A DNA stretch of 41,971 bases from Dehalococcoidia bacterium (lineage in GTDB: Bacteria > Chloroflexota > Dehalococcoidia > Lucifugimonadales > Lucifugimonadaceae): contig JASLLE010000015.1 of the NCBI GenBank assembly GCA_030747175.1, positions 1 through 41,971 of the forward strand, read 5' to 3'. The translations under genes and the position numbers were made by a program. This document shows, in pieces, positions 15,087 through 23,857 of the stretch (positions are counted from its first letter, which is position 1; each line of letters opens with the position of its first letter). The notes under the pieces were generated by a model that ran no database searches, was not told the DNA's origin, and was given only the letters and a program-made list of their open reading frames with translations.

Positions 15087-16085
15087 CTAGTCGGCTGCGC
15101 TGGCGCGCAGATCGTAGCCCGCCTCGTGGACACAGCAGGCACGGCCCTGTTCCGAGATGAACTGGTACGCCGCGAGCGCCGATACGACGCCCTGCGCCGC
15201 GGCAGTGATCGTCTGTTTGAGCGTGCCGGAGCCATCCGTGATGTCGCCCGCGCCGAAAATTCCGGGCACGTTGGTATTCATGTTCCGGTCGACGTGTATC
15301 TCGTTCGTCTCCGGGTTCAGCTTCACGCCGAGGCTCTGCGGGATAGCCACGCGGGGATCGGCGCCGATCTCGATGAAGATCCCGTCCAGGGTCATCTCAT
15401 CCTTGCCCTCGTACGGCCTGTTCAGCCTGATCCCGGTCAGCCCGGCTGTATCGTCGCCGAGCAACTCCGCAACCTCGGTCTCGAAAAGCACGTGGACGTT
15501 CTTAGACTTGTTCAGCAGGTCCACCATTACCGGCTCGGGCCGCGTGAACCCCCCGCCCCGATAGATCAGATAGACCTGATCCGCGTACTTGCCGAGCAGA
15601 ATCGCACCCTCCACAGCCGCGCTGCCGCCGCCGATAACTGCGGCGGTCTTCCCCCGGTATAACGGGGCGTCGCAGGTGGAGCAGTAAGACACGCCCCTGC
15701 CCGTCCAGGCCTCTTCGTTGGCGAGATTGAGCTTCCGGCGCTCGCGTCCGATGGCAAAGATCACGGCCCCGGCATGAACGGCGGAGCCGTCGGACAGGGT
15801 CGCCATGAAATGATTCCCGGCATTTTCTACGGCGGTCACCGCGGCATCAATTACTGGCACATCGTACTTATCGACCTGCTCTCGAAACTTGAGCATCAGG
15901 TCAAATCCGTCTATATCCGGGTATCCCGGGTAGTTCTCAATTCCGCCACCGATCGCGGTCTCGCCGCCGAACCGGTCGCCCACGACCATTCCGTGGATCT
16001 GGTAGCGGGCGGTGTACAGGGCTGCTGCGAAGGCGGCGGCGCCCTGTCCGGCGATCAGGACATCAGTGGTATGTGTTTCTGGCAT
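15087..16085 (-). CDS. Thioredoxin reductase-like FAD/NAD(P) disulfide oxidoreductase
   Basis: The 332-residue flavoprotein has the redox pair C135/C138 (SYCSTCDAPLY), an FAD loop LIAGQGAAAFAAALY, a nucleotide loop IGGGSAAVEGA and the late FAD motif FGAGDITDG. Two features are unusual. The NADPH-recognition HRR of classic TrxB is replaced by YRGGGF, so cofactor use may differ, and the C-terminus adds a vicinal cysteine pair (ACCVHEAG). It could reduce thioredoxin for MsrA or another partner. The start ATG follows a 185-bp gap after the kinase gene. Confidence 0.85.
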   Translation of the reverse strand: MPETHTTDVLIAGQGAAAFAAALYTARYQIHGMVVGDRFGGETAIGGGIENYPGYPDIDGFDLMLKFREQVDKYDVPVIDAAVTAVENAGNHFMATLSDGSAVHAGAVIFAIGRERRKLNLANEEAWTGRGVSYCSTCDAPLYRGKTAAVIGGGSAAVEGAILLGKYADQVYLIYRGGGFTRPEPVMVDLLNKSKNVHVLFETEVAELLGDDTAGLTGIRLNRPYEGKDEMTLDGIFIEIGADPRVAIPQSLGVKLNPETNEIHVDRNMNTNVPGIFGAGDITDGSGTLKQTITAAAQGVVSALAAYQFISEQGRACCVHEAGYDLRASAAD

Positions 16086-16270
16086 CGGTTCTTCTCAGGG
16101 CCATGACGGCCCCCATCGGGCTGTTTTTCTGTCGTGCGTCCGGGGACCGCACTACAAATTCGATGCAGTTATCTTCTGGAGGGCGCGCCAGAGAGACCAG
16201 CGCTTTACAGAAACCTCCGACCGAACGCCTCTTGGCTATCTGTTGCACCGGCTTATCCGGCGCCCGGGAA

Positions 16271-19051
16271 TCAGGCAGCGCGCGGATTCGGACTGGTGTC
16301 GAAGGGGACCACATCACGAGACGGATCATCTTCAGGTGAGTCCATCGGTGGGGACACAATGAATCCGGGCAGGTAGAACTTCACGGTCGTGCCGATGCCG
16401 ATCTCGCTCTCGACGAAAACCTCGCCGTCATGTAATTCGACCAGCGAGCGGGCGATCACCAGCCCAAGACCGGTGCCGGGAACTGAACGCGTTTCCTTGT
16501 TGGAGGCGCGGAAGAAGGAGGTGAACAGTTTCTCCAGGTCCTCTGGAGAAATCCCGATGCCGTGGTCGGTGACCGAAATCCACAGACGGCCTGCCTGCAC
16601 CTCGGCCGAGACGTCTACGGTCTTGCCTTCGCCCGAGTACTTGGAAGCATTGGAGATCAGGTTCGTCAGGATCTGCTCGATGCGGTCCGGGTCTGCATCT
16701 ACCCAGAGTTCTTCAGCGGCGTAGTTCTCGACAAAAGATTGGTCGCGCGGCTGCATGATCGGTTCGAACGAACGGTTCAACACGCGGAGCAGGCCGACCA
16801 TGTCGAAAGGTTTGCGCTCCAGCTTCAACTGGCCGCTCTCGATTCGGGACATGTCCAGCAGGTCGTCTATGAGGACGGCCAATCGCCTGCCGGAGCGATG
16901 AATCACCTCTACGTGCTCGACCTGTTTCACCTCAAGGTTGCCCTTGCGATTCCTCTTGAGAACTTCTGCGAGGGCCATGATGCTGGCGAGCGGCGTTTTC
17001 AGCTCGTGGGAGACCGTGGACAGGAACTTACTTTTCTCCTCGTTGACCCGCTCCAATTCACGCTTTTCCTGGTCGAGTTTCTGCCTGAGTTCACGCTCTC
17101 TGGCCAGTCTGACGGTCTGTGCGTAGAGTCGTGCGTTCGCGAGAGCGCCTGCGATCTGGGCGCCGATACGGAACAGGAGGTCCTGATCTCGATGGGTGTA
17201 AAGAAGAGGACCGGTGGTCGCCAGATCGATAACGCCGATCACATGGTCGTCCGAGACGAGCGGCACGCTCATGGCTGCTGTGATGCGCGGCTGGCTGGCG
17301 GCCTCGCCACAGTCGTAGCGATACAGGCCGCGTACCTGTGATGCGCCGAGAAGCAGGCTCGCACGTTCTCGAACCACATCTTCAAGGTCTGAACCGTCAA
17401 CGGGATGGATCGAGCCGCGGTGCCAGCCGGATATCGGCGTACCGGCCACGTACGCCGGCGAAAGAGCGTCTCGCTCTTCATCCAGGGCCGCGATCATGAT
17501 GCGATCAAACGGCACCAGGAGCTTCACCTGGTCCACAAAGGCGGGATACACGAGTTCCGTGTCCAGCGATACGCTGATAACACGACCGATTTCGGCGATG
17601 ACCGCCCGTTCATCGGCCTCACGTTGCGCCTCGGCATACAGCCGGGCGTTCTCTACAGTGACGGCCATCCTGTCCGCTGCGGTGGCCAGGAAGCTCAAAG
17701 AATCTTCCGGATAGCCGCCGCCGACAAGGCGCGGGCCGAGAACCAGGATGCCTGTGAGCGTGTCCTCGGCGATCATCGGCACGAGGAGCTCGGCGTCCAA
17801 CCGGGCCAGGGCACGTTTTTCCCCCTCATTCATGGCCTGGAGTATGGGGTCCGCCTCGACGATACGCATGTCCAGAGAGGCGCCATGCTGTGCGAACCAG
17901 GATGCGACCGCGCCGGTTCGGGAGAGCGCCACGGTCGGGGTCTGCTCCCGTGTATCGGCCATGACCATGAACCGCCTGCCGCCGGGGTCTGGCAGCGCCA
18001 TCGAGGCCCAGTCACTCTGCATCGCTCGTCTAACGATCTGGACTGTGTCGTCTGCCAGCGATTTGAGGTCCGAGATATCGCGTGCGTTTTCGTTCATTGC
18101 GACGAGCGCTCGAAGATGGTCGTAGCGCTCCCGCAGGAAGATCTTGTCGATGAATCGCTGCACGCGGTCGATGGCCGGCTGGATGAAAACGCTCGTCATG
18201 AGGATCGTGCCGACTGACGCCAGGATCCACGCCTCAAGGCTCAGAGAGCGCGTGAAAACGAACACGACACCGAACGATGCGCCGTAAGATGCAAACACGA
18301 AGGAACTTACGAGGGTGTAGGCCAACCCCCGCCGCAATAGCAAGCGCAGGTTCATCAAGCGATGTCGCGTTACTGCGAGCGTTGTGATGAGTGCGAATCC
18401 GATGTTCCCGACGACGCCAAGTGGGTAGATGCTGAGGCCGAGCGAGGGTATGAAGTCGGTCGTTCCGCCGAGGACGGACACGAGCACACCGAGGCGCAGC
18501 ATCTTTAACTGCGAGCGCTCCCGATCACTGCCAGCGTTCGGGATCGCCCTTTGCAGAACCACGATCGACATCAGCACGGGAGGGTAGGTAGCAAGGAGTA
18601 TCAGCGGGAATGCCCAGCCAAGTTCAGGAGCGAAGCCGTAAAAACGCTCTTCCACTCCGGTCGCCGTCCACCCGGCAAGCGTGGCGCCCGCCGCAGCAAG
18701 CCCGAGAACGTAAAAAACACCTAGGATCAGCGGAGTGCGACGCGCACCGGTCAGGCCGTGCACGAAGTGATAGAAAAAGATCCCACTGAAGGGAATGACG
18801 ACCAGTGCGGCAAGTTCCCACGAGAAGGCCACGTCGGCATCCGGGAAGGCGTCCCGCATCCCGAAAATCAAGAATCCCCAGAACCCGATGGCGATCAGGA
18901 ATCCGGCGAATATCAGGTTCAACCGGTCGCGAGGATCACTCAGCACGGCCAGGCTGGCCAGGAACAGTGCCACTACGCCCTGCACGAACGGCAGCGCTAT
19001 ATAGACAGCGTTCAAATCCTCGCCACCCTCCCCCGGTGACCTCGCGAACAT
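16271..19051 (-). CDS. Large membrane sensor histidine kinase with two GAF domains
   Basis: The 926-residue protein starts with a seven-helix-like membrane sensor (about 15-300). Two GAF domains follow (about 325-472 and 485-645), then a coiled linker, a HisKA domain with phospho-acceptor H682 in VSHELKTPL, and an HATPase domain with N box NLISNASKYS, G1 DHGIGIS and G2 GTGLGLVIA. It should sense a membrane or cytoplasmic signal and autophosphorylate. No response regulator is adjacent, so it is an orphan kinase. It sits between the O-antigen ligase-like and thioredoxin reductase-like genes. Confidence 0.92.
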   Translation of the reverse strand: MFARSPGEGGEDLNAVYIALPFVQGVVALFLASLAVLSDPRDRLNLIFAGFLIAIGFWGFLIFGMRDAFPDADVAFSWELAALVVIPFSGIFFYHFVHGLTGARRTPLILGVFYVLGLAAAGATLAGWTATGVEERFYGFAPELGWAFPLILLATYPPVLMSIVVLQRAIPNAGSDRERSQLKMLRLGVLVSVLGGTTDFIPSLGLSIYPLGVVGNIGFALITTLAVTRHRLMNLRLLLRRGLAYTLVSSFVFASYGASFGVVFVFTRSLSLEAWILASVGTILMTSVFIQPAIDRVQRFIDKIFLRERYDHLRALVAMNENARDISDLKSLADDTVQIVRRAMQSDWASMALPDPGGRRFMVMADTREQTPTVALSRTGAVASWFAQHGASLDMRIVEADPILQAMNEGEKRALARLDAELLVPMIAEDTLTGILVLGPRLVGGGYPEDSLSFLATAADRMAVTVENARLYAEAQREADERAVIAEIGRVISVSLDTELVYPAFVDQVKLLVPFDRIMIAALDEERDALSPAYVAGTPISGWHRGSIHPVDGSDLEDVVRERASLLLGASQVRGLYRYDCGEAASQPRITAAMSVPLVSDDHVIGVIDLATTGPLLYTHRDQDLLFRIGAQIAGALANARLYAQTVRLARERELRQKLDQEKRELERVNEEKSKFLSTVSHELKTPLASIMALAEVLKRNRKGNLEVKQVEHVEVIHRSGRRLAVLIDDLLDMSRIESGQLKLERKPFDMVGLLRVLNRSFEPIMQPRDQSFVENYAAEELWVDADPDRIEQILTNLISNASKYSGEGKTVDVSAEVQAGRLWISVTDHGIGISPEDLEKLFTSFFRASNKETRSVPGTGLGLVIARSLVELHDGEVFVESEIGIGTTVKFYLPGFIVSPPMDSPEDDPSRDVVPFDTSPNPRAA

Positions 19052-19198
19052 GATTCGACGTTAATGGACAGATCCGAGTTTGGCCGGAAACATCCGGGAT
19101 CTCGGAGAGCTTCCACCGTCAGGCTCACCCGAACAGTCTCCAGCCTGGCCCCGGCCCGGGCAGCCGAGTTATCCACAGCCTGTCCTGCGTGCACACGC

Positions 19199-21328
19199 CT
19201 ATGGTGTAAGGCCTAGCACTTCCCCGACCGCGGCCAATCGAGAACCGACGCTCTGGTGCTGAGGCGTGAGTACCATCAGCCGCTCATACAGGGCATAGGT
19301 CCGCATCGCTGCGTCCACATCACCCAGTTTTGCGAGCTCCCAGTTCAGGAATGCGGCCTGGAAGTTGAGGGCGCGGTCCAGCGGATTGAGGGCCAATGCC
19401 CGTTCAGCGCTTGCCGCGGCCTCACGCATGGCGGAGGCGGAGTCCGGGGTTCCGGATTCGGCGGCAATTCGTCCAAATATCTCGCTTCTGATCGTGTGAT
19501 ATCGGGGCTGGTCCGGCGCCAGCGCGATGGCGCGGTCGAGGTCGTTCAAGCGTCCCGAGACACTGGACTTGTCCGCGTCCGAGCTGACAGCGGAGGCCGC
19601 GCTAGCATCGGCCGAGAGGCGCTGGACGGTCTCGGTCCATGTGATCCATACCGTCGCCAGTGCGATCAAACCGGCCGCTGCTACGGCTGCTGCTCGAACA
19701 GTTACCGAAGCCCTCGGGGTCGATGGCGCGGGGGTCGGCGTCCGGGCTTCCGCCGTGTCAAAAATGAACGGGGTCGCTACTGCGAGGCCCATCAACAGCC
19801 AGACGAGGACCGTGTCGCCTGACTTCGGAATGCCGGTCAGCCCGGCCACGAACCATGCCGTCAATGCCGCGCCGATGGCCAGTATGACGATCTGCCCGGG
19901 ACCCGCGTTGCGCCGATGCATCCACAGGTTACGCAGGAGGAGGAACCCCAGCGACGACCACAGCGCGGTCCATGCCAGCAGACCGGCGAGACCGGTCTCC
20001 ACGAGACGGTTTAACGGATCGTTATGGGCGGCGGTCGTCCGGACGCCTGACATGCGCGTGGGGGCCACCATCGTAAACACGTCCGGGAACGCGTCCGGAC
20101 CGTAACCGAACAGCGACCGCACGAGGAATCCTGGTTGTGCGCCCTCCGGCGGTTCGGGACGGTTCAGCGCAAGATCGAGGGCGCCGTCCCAGCGGGCGAT
20201 ACGCGGGTTGTTGATCGGATCAAACACTCCCGTCAGGGTCGTGGTCCGGCCCTGGATGTCGCCAACAGATATCCGTTCGATACCCCGTGCAGGAGCGGCA
20301 TCCACGCCTTCCAGGCGTGGAGAGGACGCGCCGGATGTGGCTGCGAGAAACGCCAGCGATACAAGCAACGCTATGCCGGCCACCAGGCCGGTCACGGCGG
20401 TCCGCCGCCAGCCAAACAGCATCGGCGCCAGGGCTGCGATCGCTACGAGGCCGGCGGCGGCTCCGAGCCACGGTCCACGACTGAGAGTCACGAGCAGCGC
20501 GGTGATGTGGATGGCGATCACGAGACCATGGAGAGACAGCCAGCCGATTGTTCTCCGGCTCAGTTCCCGGATCGAAAGTGACGTGCCGATGGCAAGGGTC
20601 ATGGTCACGACGAGAATCGTGGCGAAGAAGATGGGATTGCCGGCGGTGCCGGAAACGCGTGCCGATCCCGAGGTGGATCGGATACCCAGGGGCGCGTGAC
20701 CAAGATGCTGTGCGATGCCGACCAGCGCCGCCAGTGTTCCGGCGATAACCATCGCACCGAGTAATCGCCGAACCCGGGACGGTGTTCGTAATCGCGTCGC
20801 GACGGCGAAGAAGAGAACGGCGTAGGCGAGAGTCGAGTAGAGCGAGTTACTCTCGTTTCCCGGATCGACGCCCCATGTGCTCGATCGAGGCACCAGGGCG
20901 AAGACGGAGGCAAGCGCCGTGGTGGCCAGGACACCTCCCGCGGCGATCAAGACCCGGGTTCCGTTGTCGCCACGGACCCCGGAGATGACTCTGGAAAGAG
21001 CTGACCTCAGGGGAGTGACCGGGTGGCGTGGAACCGTGAACCCTCGCTGCCAGACAGCGAGTCCGGCTTCCGCGAGCAGGAGCAAAAACACGATCCCGGC
21101 CGACAGTCGGACCGTGGCGACTTTTGGCAGCTCTGTCTTCGAAAGAAATGCGCTTTCGGACAAAATGATAAGTGGAGTGACGATGGCCGCCACCAGCCAG
21201 GCGGCTTCGATTCCTCGACCCGTCCAGGCACGCACGGACGCACCGCTCACAACCCCGCCCAGCAGGTCCGCATTACGGCGTGAACGGGAAGCGGCGCGAG
21301 CGCGGGATCGCGCGGTGACGGCGGTCAT
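19199..21328 (-). CDS. O-antigen ligase/polymerase-like membrane protein with TPR-like tail
   Basis: The 709-residue product has about a dozen membrane helices. A long external loop carries TTAAHNDPLNRLVETG with H435, the signature of the Wzy/WaaL (O-antigen ligase) family. After the last helix (about 545-565) a soluble tail of roughly 120 residues contains TPR-like helices (LDRAIALAPDQPRYH and AERALALNPLDRALN). Such proteins join or ligate glycan chains carried on a lipid. The glycan here is unknown and Chloroflexota often lack lipopolysaccharide, so another surface polymer is likely. Confidence 0.87.
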   Translation of the reverse strand: MTAVTARSRARAASRSRRNADLLGGVVSGASVRAWTGRGIEAAWLVAAIVTPLIILSESAFLSKTELPKVATVRLSAGIVFLLLLAEAGLAVWQRGFTVPRHPVTPLRSALSRVISGVRGDNGTRVLIAAGGVLATTALASVFALVPRSSTWGVDPGNESNSLYSTLAYAVLFFAVATRLRTPSRVRRLLGAMVIAGTLAALVGIAQHLGHAPLGIRSTSGSARVSGTAGNPIFFATILVVTMTLAIGTSLSIRELSRRTIGWLSLHGLVIAIHITALLVTLSRGPWLGAAAGLVAIAALAPMLFGWRRTAVTGLVAGIALLVSLAFLAATSGASSPRLEGVDAAPARGIERISVGDIQGRTTTLTGVFDPINNPRIARWDGALDLALNRPEPPEGAQPGFLVRSLFGYGPDAFPDVFTMVAPTRMSGVRTTAAHNDPLNRLVETGLAGLLAWTALWSSLGFLLLRNLWMHRRNAGPGQIVILAIGAALTAWFVAGLTGIPKSGDTVLVWLLMGLAVATPFIFDTAEARTPTPAPSTPRASVTVRAAAVAAAGLIALATVWITWTETVQRLSADASAASAVSSDADKSSVSGRLNDLDRAIALAPDQPRYHTIRSEIFGRIAAESGTPDSASAMREAAASAERALALNPLDRALNFQAAFLNWELAKLGDVDAAMRTYALYERLMVLTPQHQSVGSRLAAVGEVLGLTP

Positions 21329-21586
21329 CGCTTTCCACCGAGTTCGCCGGACTTCTCGCGGCGGCGCGAGCGCGGGAGGCCTGTTGAAAACGCTCGGTGA
21401 TCGAATACCGGCCGCAGTCGTTGGTTCGGGGTAGTTGCGACGCCAGACATGGCGTCAGCGTATTGCCGGACGGGGAGCGCCGGGATGCCCGGGCGCGCTA
21501 TAGGCGTGGGAGTCCCCACCCAATTGCGGCGTGCCCTGCGCGCAGTCCACCTGCTGGGAGCAGGGGGAAATCAGGCTATAGAGCGG

Positions 21587-23446
21587 TCAGGCGCGGGATT
21601 CCAGCTGGATCTCGAATACCTCCAGGATGTCGCCCTCCCGGAAGTCGATGAATCCTTCGACGCCAACCCCGCCTTCCATACCGTTACTCAATTCGCGGAC
21701 ATCGTCCTTGAAGTGCCGGAGGCTCGCTATCTGGCCCGTGTAAACCGGCTCTCCGTCGCGCTGGACGCGGATGCTTGACTGGCGTGGAATCTCGCCGTCG
21801 AGCACTCGCACACCTGCGACGCGATACCTGCGCCCCGCGGGGAAGATCGCCTGGACCACGGCGTGGCCGAGAACGACTTCGTTTTCGATCGGCGCAAGGA
21901 GGCCGCGTGCTGCGGATCCCAGGTCGTCGATCAGGTTATAAATGATGTTGTACTGCCGGATGTCCACCCCGTGGATGCCGGCCTGCTTCTCGGCGCCGGC
22001 CTGGGTTCCGGTCTCGAACGCCATGATTAGCGCGCCAGACGCAGCGGCGAGCATGACGTCGCTCTCGTTTACGGGGCCGGTGGCGGTGTGGATCAGATTG
22101 ATCTGGACTTCGTCATCGGAAAGCCTTTCGGCGCTCCTGCGGACGGCGTCAATACTGCCCTGAGTCCCTGTCTTGATGATGACGGGGAGTTCCTCGGCAT
22201 CTCCGGCGTTGAGCCTTCGCATGACCTCGGAAAGGGTTGCCAGTGAGCGACCGTCTCCCCCGCGATCCGCCTTTTCACGTTCCTCCACCATCTGACGCGC
22301 CACCTTCTCGTTGGCGACGACGTCAAGACGGATTCCGGGGTCCGGGACGGTCCCGAGGCCCATCACTTCAACGGCGTCCGACGGCCCCGCGGTCTTGACC
22401 GGGTTGCCGTAGCCGTCGACGAGTCCTTTGACACGACCGCGTGACTTGCCGACCACGATCTGGTCCCCGAGGTTGATGGTTCCCGAGCGCACAAGGATGG
22501 TCGCCAGCGTGCCCCGAGACGGATCGACATGCGCTTCCAGGCAGACGCCGATTCCCGGCGTCGTGGGATTGGCCTTCAGTTCCTGGACTTCCGCCAGGAG
22601 AGCCAGGTTTTCGAGAAGTTCGTCGATCCCGGCGCCCGTCAGGGCCGAGACATCGACCGATACGACATCGCCACCCCAGCTTTCCACGAGGATGCTGCGC
22701 TCGGATAGTTCGCGCTTCACGCGTTCCGAGTCCGCGCCCGGGAGATCGACCTTGTTGATAGCGACGACCATCGGTACGTTCGCCGCCTGTGCGTGGTCGA
22801 TCGCTTCTTCAGTTTGCGGCATGATGCCGTCATCGGCGGCGACGACAAGCACGACGATATCCGTCACCTGCGCTCCCCGAGCGCGCATCATTGTGAACGC
22901 TTCGTGGCCCGGTGTGTCGATGAAAGTCAGTTTCTGGCCCTCACGGTCCACCTGGTAAGCGCCGATACTTTGCGTGATACCGCCGGCTTCCTGGTCAACT
23001 ACCGCCGAGCCGCGGATCGAGTCGAGCAGGGTGGTTTTGCCGTGATCCACGTGGCCGAGCACGGTGATCACCGGCGGGCGCAACTCCGCTCCCGGATCTT
23101 CCTCTTCAACTTCAACCACGCCGACCGTGTCTCCGGCGATGCTTCCCTCTTCTTCTTGTGGGCGCAACACCTTGACGCCGATGCTGCCGGCAACGGCCGC
23201 GGCGTTGGCGAAGTCCACGGGGTCGTTCACCGTCATCATCAGGCCGCGACGCATCAGCAGTTTGATCGTCTCGACCGGGCCCGTACCGATCTTTTCGGCG
23301 AGTTCCCCGACGGTCAGGACCGCCGGTATCTCGATCGGCTCCGTCGGGATCTGGAGCTCTTCGACCGCGGCCGACGCGCCGGGCCGGGTGCGTCTGCGTC
23401 CCCGCCCTCTGGGCCTACCTGCAAATCCGCTGCGTCGTCTGGCCAT
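21587..23446 (-). CDS. infB: Translation initiation factor IF-2
   Basis: At 619 residues it is a short form. Only about 30 basic residues (RRRSGFAGRPRGRGRRR) precede the IF2 N-domain, where many bacteria have hundreds. The G domain has GHVDHGKT at 131-138, DTPGHEAF and NKVD, followed by the beta-barrel domains and the C-terminal initiator tRNA-binding domain ending DILEVFEIQLESRA. It brings formyl-Met-tRNA to the ribosome with GTP. It is third in the nusA-ylxR-infB operon, 70 bp after ylxR. The usual rbfA does not follow. Confidence 0.97.
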   Translation of the reverse strand: MARRRSGFAGRPRGRGRRRTRPGASAAVEELQIPTEPIEIPAVLTVGELAEKIGTGPVETIKLLMRRGLMMTVNDPVDFANAAAVAGSIGVKVLRPQEEEGSIAGDTVGVVEVEEEDPGAELRPPVITVLGHVDHGKTTLLDSIRGSAVVDQEAGGITQSIGAYQVDREGQKLTFIDTPGHEAFTMMRARGAQVTDIVVLVVAADDGIMPQTEEAIDHAQAANVPMVVAINKVDLPGADSERVKRELSERSILVESWGGDVVSVDVSALTGAGIDELLENLALLAEVQELKANPTTPGIGVCLEAHVDPSRGTLATILVRSGTINLGDQIVVGKSRGRVKGLVDGYGNPVKTAGPSDAVEVMGLGTVPDPGIRLDVVANEKVARQMVEEREKADRGGDGRSLATLSEVMRRLNAGDAEELPVIIKTGTQGSIDAVRRSAERLSDDEVQINLIHTATGPVNESDVMLAAASGALIMAFETGTQAGAEKQAGIHGVDIRQYNIIYNLIDDLGSAARGLLAPIENEVVLGHAVVQAIFPAGRRYRVAGVRVLDGEIPRQSSIRVQRDGEPVYTGQIASLRHFKDDVRELSNGMEGGVGVEGFIDFREGDILEVFEIQLESRA

Positions 23447-23516
23447 TAATCTCCGTCTTTCCGGTTTCGTCTCGTCCCGGTTACTCGGTTACCGGGTTCG
23501 CCGGCATACCCGCCGC

Positions 23517-23804
23517 TCAAGCGGAGGATGCGCTCGCAAATTCCGTCCTGGCCCATGCCAGGAGTTCAGCCCGGGAACTTTCTGATCCCCGCCCCTTCAA
23601 GGAATGTTCAAGTCCACCACGTTCAAGGCCGGCCTCGAAGCATTCCAACCGCCGACACAGATACGCCCCGCGTCCACCAACCTCTCGCGAGGTTCCGGCG
23701 GCGAGTTCAGAGTTCTCTCGCCGCGTGATACGCACAAAATCCCGCTGAGGGCCTTTGGTTCTGCATGCGACACAGGTGCGGAGCGGTACATGATTACCGC
23801 GCAT
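23517..23804 (-). CDS. ylxR: YlxR-family RNA-binding protein
   Basis: The 95-residue product has the family hallmark RTCVACRTKGPQRDFVRI at the N-terminus and GRGAYLCRRLECFE in the middle. YlxR (RnpM) is known from other bacteria to bind nucleic acid and, in Bacillus subtilis, to act on RNase P. Here it lies in its usual place between nusA and infB. A full AGGAGG Shine-Dalgarno sequence five nt before the ATG makes the start certain. Confidence 0.93.
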   Translation of the reverse strand: MRGNHVPLRTCVACRTKGPQRDFVRITRRENSELAAGTSREVGGRGAYLCRRLECFEAGLERGGLEHSLKGRGSESSRAELLAWARTEFASASSA

Positions 23805-23857
23805 TCACACCTCCTGTCGCCGGGCCGGCGTCCCTCGTTGTTTCGTTGACGGAACTT

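Noticed and set aside
21291..21377. 17-bp direct repeat GCGGCGCGAGCGCGGGA at 21291 and 21361
   Set aside because: One copy encodes the Arg/Ala-rich start of the O-antigen ligase-like protein. A single short GC-rich repeat is weak evidence for any element.
21474..21500. Hairpin GCGCC-CGGG with CCC-GGCGC downstream of infB
   Set aside because: It is bulged and has no T run on either strand, so it cannot be called a terminator.
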